Below are positions 16,827-20,000 of a DNA stretch of 20,000 bases, in pieces. The position numbers and the translations under genes were made by a program. The DNA comes from Prorocentrum cordatum. Its lineage: Eukaryota; Sar; Dinophyceae; Prorocentrales; Prorocentraceae. The DNA lies in the NCBI GenBank assembly GCA_963575745.1, contig CAUYUJ010021027.1:1-20000 (forward strand), read 5' to 3'. Under the pieces are notes generated by a model. The model was not told where the DNA came from. It saw only the letters and a list, made by a program, of their open reading frames with translations, and searched no databases. How positions within the stretch are numbered: the stretch's first letter is position 1; every line of letters begins with the position of its first letter.

Positions 16827-17936
16827 TTTGAATTCAGCCAAGACCTTCTGACGGCAAAACATGTAGATGATATTAATATGACAGGTCTAGAGAAAAATAT
16901 AGACGACTATGTACAACGTGTCGAAAAGGTGTTTGGCAAATGCAAGCTCAACAAGCACACGTATACGAATTGCGCCGTTCGCTGCGCTAAGAATGACCAG
17001 GGAGATGTGATCATGGACCAGGACGAGTACAGTAAACAACTACGTCCTATCACACACCCAGAACTTACAGGAGCGGCGGCCGACGCCAAAGCCACGAAAC
17101 TCATTGCCGACATGTTCGTCAGCCTGCGAGGAGCCCTCGCCTATGCCCTTCTTACCCAAATCTGGCTCATGGTATATGTGGTCTCTCTTCAGAAAATTCA
17201 AGGGCCCACCAATTTGCGAGTCAGACGTTTGAATGCTGTGACGCGAAAGCTGATCAGCAGCTCGAAACGTATCACCTTCCCTCGGATGAAGCCGACGAAT
17301 GAAGTTGACATCCATAGCGATTCGGGGTATCGGAAGCTTACCGGGGAGAGGGATGACGAGACCAAGGGCTACGGCATACGCGGGGCCAACGTACTACGGC
17401 GAGGAAACTCGCCTCAAGGCAAGTCCGTCGTTCACCTCTGTGACGGACTATGCAAATCACACCGATTACAGGTGAGGTCCAGTTATGCTGCGGAGGCACT
17501 TGCAGCCGCACATAACCTTGATGAGTGCTACCCTACGCTCATTACTCTCCACGAGCTTAAGGCAGGGGCTTTGACTCCACGACAACTACGAGACATGCGT
17601 GAAGTTGGAGGCCTTGCTATCAAAGTCTCTCTTACCATAGACGCTGAGTCCGTCTGCAAATCTTTATCAAGCAGGGATCTCAAAATACCTACAGAACGGA
17701 CTCTGCTTGGACATATCAGTTGGATGCGTGAGCTCATGGATATAGGTATAGTACATAATGTGCAATGGTGTGATACTAGGGATATGACCGCAGATGGGCA
17801 TACAAAGGGAAGCATCGATCGGGAGCTGCTTCTGGAAGTGATGTCAGGCACTCAGTCATTTAAGTATGACGTGAAGCATTTTGTTCCCTTTCGGGGTCCC
17901 GAGGACAGAGACAAACCTAAGTCTAATCAATTTTAG
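16827..17936 (+). pseudogene. pol: Reverse transcriptase C-terminal part and RNase H, separated from pol by one stop codon
   Basis: This is the same frame as the pol segment, interrupted only by the TAA at 16824-16826; the first ATG after the stop is 16878. It begins with the missing catalytic motif, HVDDINMTG (VDD at 16863-16871), then the thumb-like region. A copia-type RNase H follows: HSDSGYR (Asp 17319), SSYAAEALAA (Glu 17493), TIDAESVCKSL (Asp 17640) and DMTADGHTK (Asp 17793), so all four catalytic acids are in place. A GNRA hairpin encoding RGNSP sits between the first Asp and the Glu (17399-17412), inside the RNase H fold. Apart from the stop the region looks intact. Translation ends at TAG 17934. 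Confidence 0.85.
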
Positions 17937-17974
17937 TCTGTCCTTGTTGCCCTCGCGGTCCAGTTTGCCAGCAC

Positions 17975-17997
17975 GGGCGCCTACTATAAAGGCGCCC
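17975..17997 (+). promoter_or_regulatory. GGGCGCC/GGCGCCC hairpin with TATAAA in its loop
   Basis: A perfect 7-bp stem (17975-17981 with 17991-17997) encloses TACTATAAA, so TATAAA (17985-17990) sits in the loop. It could be a promoter-like or RNA 3'-end signal. Dinoflagellates generally lack canonical TATA promoters, so the function is uncertain. Confidence 0.4.
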
Positions 17998-18086
17998 CTT
18001 TAGCTGCTCGGAAACGAGCCTTATATTTCACGCCTGGCAACGAGCCGGCTTCGTACAACTCAGGCTCTTTGCCTTAATACGCATGT

Positions 18087-18130
18087 GCTTGGTGAGGTAT
18101 GGCCTAATTCTGGCTTACCTCTAACCAAGC
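18087..18130 (+). other. Two-part hairpin
   Basis: Outer stem GCTTGGT (18087-18093) pairs with ACCAAGC (18124-18130). Inner stem GAGGTA (18094-18099) pairs with TACCTC (18116-18121). Only a 2-base bulge interrupts 13 pairs. It lies in the non-coding 3' region of the element. Confidence 0.6.
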
Positions 18131-18199
18131 CGATAGCCCTTCATTGTTTGAAGGGGCTGCCCTGTATTTGCGTGAAATACTTTGCGAGGAAACTCGCCT

Positions 18200-18226
18200 T
18201 ACAGTCTGGTGTTTGACCAGACTGTA
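18200..18226 (+). other. Perfect 11-bp hairpin
   Basis: TACAGTCTGGT (18200-18210) pairs without mismatch with ACCAGACTGTA (18216-18226) around the loop GTTTG. It lies two bases after the GNRA hairpin at 18184-18197. It may be a structural RNA element of the 3' region; there is no T-run typical of a bacterial terminator, and none is expected. Confidence 0.65.
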
Positions 18227-18305
18227 CGCACTGTTTTCTTTTCTTTGCAAACAGTCGTGCGCGCGATCTTTGCGTGCGACTATGCTCTCCGTCTCCTCCC
18301 CTCCC

Positions 18306-18570
18306 GACTTTAAGGGTAGCTCTTTGGGAGATATAGCTCGCGCGCCGCTGCCTTGGGCTCAAGGCGCGCGCGCCCTATTTGCCCGGATACCTGATGGTAT
18401 TCGCTATTTGCCCGGACACCGCGAGTGTTCGCTATGTGCTGGAAAGATCATTACATCGATCTTATCCTATCTTACCCATCCACCCCTCATACTGTACCTT
18501 CACAGCAGAGCGATGGATGCAATTTGCCAGGCTATATGCCCTATTTGAGTTACCAGGCTCGCTTTCGACT
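18306..18570 (+). repeat. Right LTR-like direct repeat
   Basis: This is the second copy of the 1896-2148 repeat, with the same ends. Relative to the left copy it lacks the 17-base insertion and carries a 29-base tandem duplication (GGATACC hairpin unit at 18385 followed by GGACAC hairpin unit at 18414). Three substitutions separate the copies. Directly after its last base (18570) the GAT simple repeat begins, which suggests insertion into or next to that tract; no matching short duplication is seen at the left side. Confidence 0.75.
18385..18430 (+). repeat. Tandem hairpin units in the right LTR
   Basis: Unit A (18385-18402) pairs GGATACC with GGTATTC around TGAT. Unit B (18414-18430) pairs GGACAC with GTGTTC around CGCGA. 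The units are 29 bases apart with near-identical flanks. Both arms of the stem differ together between units, so pairing is kept. The left LTR has only unit B (1992-2008). Confidence 0.7.
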
Positions 18571-19421
18571 GATGATGATGATGATGATGATGATGATGCT
18601 GCTGCTGCTGATGATGATGATGGCGGGCGAAGATGGGCGATGATGGTGATTGTTGTGGTGATCGTGGTTATGTTGATGCTTATGATGCTGATGACGATGA
18701 TGATGACGATGCTGAAGATGATACTGATTGTGCTGATGATGCTGATGATGATGATGATGACGATGATAGTGACGACGACCACGACGACGACGATGTTGAT
18801 GATGATGCTGCTGATTATGATGATGGTGATGATAATGAGGATGATGATGATGGTGCTGATAACGATGAGTGTGATGATGTTGAGGCTGATGCTGCTGCTG
18901 ATGATGATGGTGGTGATGATGATGCTGATGCTGATGATGACGATGCTCATGATGAGATGATGATGGTGATCATGATGGTGTGATGAGGATGATTATGGTG
19001 GTGATGATGCTTATGCTGCTGATGACGCTGATGCTGGTGATGCTAATGATGACGACGATGATGCTGATGCTGCTGTTTATGATGATGATGATGATGTTGA
19101 TGATGCTGACATTGATTATGCTGCTGCTGCTGATGATGCTGAGTATGATGAGGATGACGATGATGACGATGATGATGCTGATGATGACGATGATGATGAT
19201 GATGATGATGCTGATTATGATGCTGCTGCTGATGATGATGTTGCTGCATATGATGATGCTGATGATGACGACGATGCTGATGATGATGATGATGATGATG
19301 GTGATGGTGATGATGCTGCTGCTGATGATGATGATGCTGATGATGATGATGCTGGCGATGGTGATGATGCTGACGATGATTATGATGATGATGATGATGA
19401 TGCTGATGCTGATGCTGACGC

Positions 19422-19463
<42 letters not shown>

Positions 19464-19530
19464 CGATGACGATGACGATGACGATGATGATGATGATGAT
19501 GATGATGATATGATGCTGATATGATGATGA
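18571..19530. repeat. GAT/ATG trinucleotide repeat tract
   Basis: About 960 bases of degenerate (GAT)n with GCT, GAC and GGT variants. The long open frames on both strands translate to poly-Met/Leu, poly-Asp/Ala, poly-Ile/Ser or poly-His and are repeat artefacts. The tract starts at the base after the right LTR-like repeat. Confidence 0.93.
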
Positions 19531-19690
19531 ATGATGAGGACAGGAGCGGCAAGGGGAGGAGGAGGAGAGCGGAGGAGGATATGAGGGGAGGAGGAGAAAC
19601 GTAGGGGAGGAGGAGGAAGAGGAGTTGGAGGCGGAGAGGATTAGGAGGAGAGGATGAGGAGGAGGCGAGGGGGAGGTGGAGGCCGAGGAC
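19531..19690. repeat. Purine-rich GGA-type tract
   Basis: The plus strand is a run of degenerate GGAGGA/GAGG units with few pyrimidines. No coding or regulatory content is recognised. Confidence 0.8.
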
Positions 19691-19730
19691 CAGCAGGATG
19701 GCGGCGACGGCGGCGGCGGCTGCGGCGGCG

Positions 19731-19765
<35 letters not shown>

Positions 19766-20000
19766 TGCGTTGGGGGGCGTCTCGGAAAGGGCTCCTTCCC
19801 CGGGGCCCCGCAGGAGCGCGACGAAGCCGCGGCGCAGGCCGCGGCGCAGGCCGCGGCGGAGGTTGCGGCGGCCGGAGCGCGCCCGGCCGAGGAGTCGCGC
19901 GCCGTGCGAGGCTCCGCCGCCCGAGCGCCGCGCGGCTGCCGCGCGTGCCCGACGCGGGCTCTTGCGGCCGCCGCGCGTGCCGAACGCGCGGCCGCCGCGC
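19691..20000. repeat. Very GC-rich simple sequence with a (CGT)n run
   Basis: The segment contains GGC repeats, a (CGT)n run at about 19732-19764, three tandem copies of a 12-base GCAGGCCGCGGC-like unit at about 19828-19860, and CGCGC-rich sequence to the end of the window. No gene is supported. Confidence 0.75.

Larger units (their letters stand above)
2365..18197 (+). repeat. Dispersed family of GNRA-tetraloop hairpins (32 perfect copies)
   Basis: Each copy is 14 bases, GC-xy-G + GNRA + C-y'x'-GC, usually followed by C. Perfect copies start at 2365, 2404, 3319, 3877, 4351, 4843, 4918, 5134, 5845, 6421, 6502, 7643, 7904, 8144, 8322, 8732, 9305, 9777, 9810, 10345, 10434, 11627, 11885, 13472, 13982, 15306, 15713, 15974, 16612, 17399, 18006 and 18184. 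Loops are GAAA mostly, also GCAA, GAGA, GTAA and GCGA. Imperfect copies include 4204 (T-G pair), 5417 (extra base), 9224 (GATA loop), 11011 (G-T pair), 14372 (one mismatch), 15348 (AAGG/CCTT) and 18032; 5617 has a perfect CGTTG/CAACG stem with GCAA loop. I found none in 1-2300 or 18200-20000. Confidence 0.9.
17937..18305 (+). other. Non-coding 3' region built of consecutive hairpins
   Basis: Between the RNase H stop and the right LTR-like repeat I see almost back-to-back inverted repeats: 17975-17997, 18006-18019 and 18032-18045 (GNRA family, the second imperfect), 18087-18130, about 18135-18157, 18164-18180, 18184-18197 (GNRA family), 18200-18226 and about 18228-18260. There is no gene here. 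A clear polypurine tract for plus-strand priming is not evident; GAAGGGG at 18150-18156 is the best short candidate. Confidence 0.65.
1896..18570 (+). mobile_element. Giant Ty1/copia-type LTR retrotransposon of a dinoflagellate, partly degenerate
   Basis: A direct repeat (1896-2148 and 18306-18570) flanks a primer-binding site, Gag with a CCHC knuckle, a retropepsin-like domain, an HHCC/D,D,E integrase, a reverse transcriptase with VDD motif and a copia-type RNase H. Integrase precedes reverse transcriptase, which is the copia (Pseudoviridae) order. At about 16.7 kb it is two to three times the usual copia length. The surplus comes from long linkers, a Tpt1-like domain, a RING finger, a methyltransferase-like region and a 496-base poly-T tract. 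Coding is interrupted by +1 frame changes (near 3100, 6895 and 9456), stops (TAA 3869, TGA 10938, TAA 16824) and two intron-like insertions. I could not find a target-site duplication, so the outer ends are approximate. Confidence 0.88.

Noticed and set aside
1890-18580. Target-site duplication flanking the element
   Set aside because: Sequence left of 1896 (CTTCACT) and right of 18570 (GATGATG) do not match; none can be claimed.
18571-19530. Hammerhead-ribozyme-like CTGATGA strings
   Set aside because: They arise from the GAT repeat and lack the paired stems and GAAA core needed.
18379-19552. Long open frames on both strands over the GAT tract (poly-Asp, poly-Met/Leu, poly-His)
   Set aside because: Trinucleotide repeats stay open in most frames; the peptides are pure repeat products.
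1-20000. CRISPR array, tRNA or rRNA genes
   Set aside because: The hairpins are dispersed with irregular spacing and variable stems, not repeat-spacer units; I saw no cloverleaf or rRNA sequence.

Overview
This window looks like nuclear DNA of a dinoflagellate, dominated by one very large, partly decayed Ty1/copia-type LTR retrotransposon. Three things support this. Positions 3989-4011 match the conserved dinoflagellate spliced leader with one mismatch and one inserted base. The gene order gag - protease - integrase - reverse transcriptase - RNase H is that of copia elements. The surroundings are long simple-sequence and GC-rich tracts with no recognisable genes.

Layout. 1-1895: CA-rich, GC-rich and CT-rich low-complexity DNA, then about 600 bases with no supported gene. 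1896-2148: left copy of a direct repeat read as the 5' LTR, followed at once by a tRNA-type primer-binding site (2149-2160). 2003-3344: a leader with two hydrophobic segments, then the Gag capsid-like region, broken by a +1 shift. 3561-3958: a T/G-rich intron-like stretch, a Lys/Arg/Gly-rich nucleocapsid region and a CCHC zinc knuckle, with one in-frame stop. 3959-6670: spliced-leader relic and a long disordered linker. 6670-7390: a Tpt1/KptA-type RNA 2'-phosphotransferase domain, split by a +1 shift. 8916-9071: a RING-H2 finger. 9850-10310: retropepsin-like protease. 10669-10799: T-rich intron-like insertion. 10941-17936: Pol, consisting of a methyltransferase-like region, a 496-base poly-T tract, zinc fingers, integrase, reverse transcriptase (one stop codon) and RNase H. 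17937-18305: non-coding run of hairpins. 18306-18570: right LTR-like repeat. 18571-20000: GAT-type trinucleotide, purine-rich and GC-rich simple DNA.

The most unusual signal is a family of 32 perfect short hairpins found only inside the element. Each fits the pattern GC-xy-G, a GNRA tetraloop, C-y'x'-GC, usually followed by C. The loop and outer stem pairs are constant, while the inner stem changes with full compensation (nine of sixteen possible dinucleotides seen). They fall in coding linkers, in all three reading frames, and in non-coding parts, so selection or mobility acts on the nucleic acid rather than on the peptide. In the commonest frame they encode Gly-Asn-x-Pro peptides.

Taken together, the element could make Gag, protease, integrase and RT/RNase H for copying, plus three accessory domains not standard in copia elements: an RNA 2'-phosphotransferase, a RING-type ubiquitin-ligase finger and a methyltransferase-like domain. 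The two LTR-like repeats differ by only three substitutions outside two indels, which suggests a recent insertion, yet the coding frame is broken at several places. Recoding, splicing, assembly errors or LTR homogenisation could each explain that.
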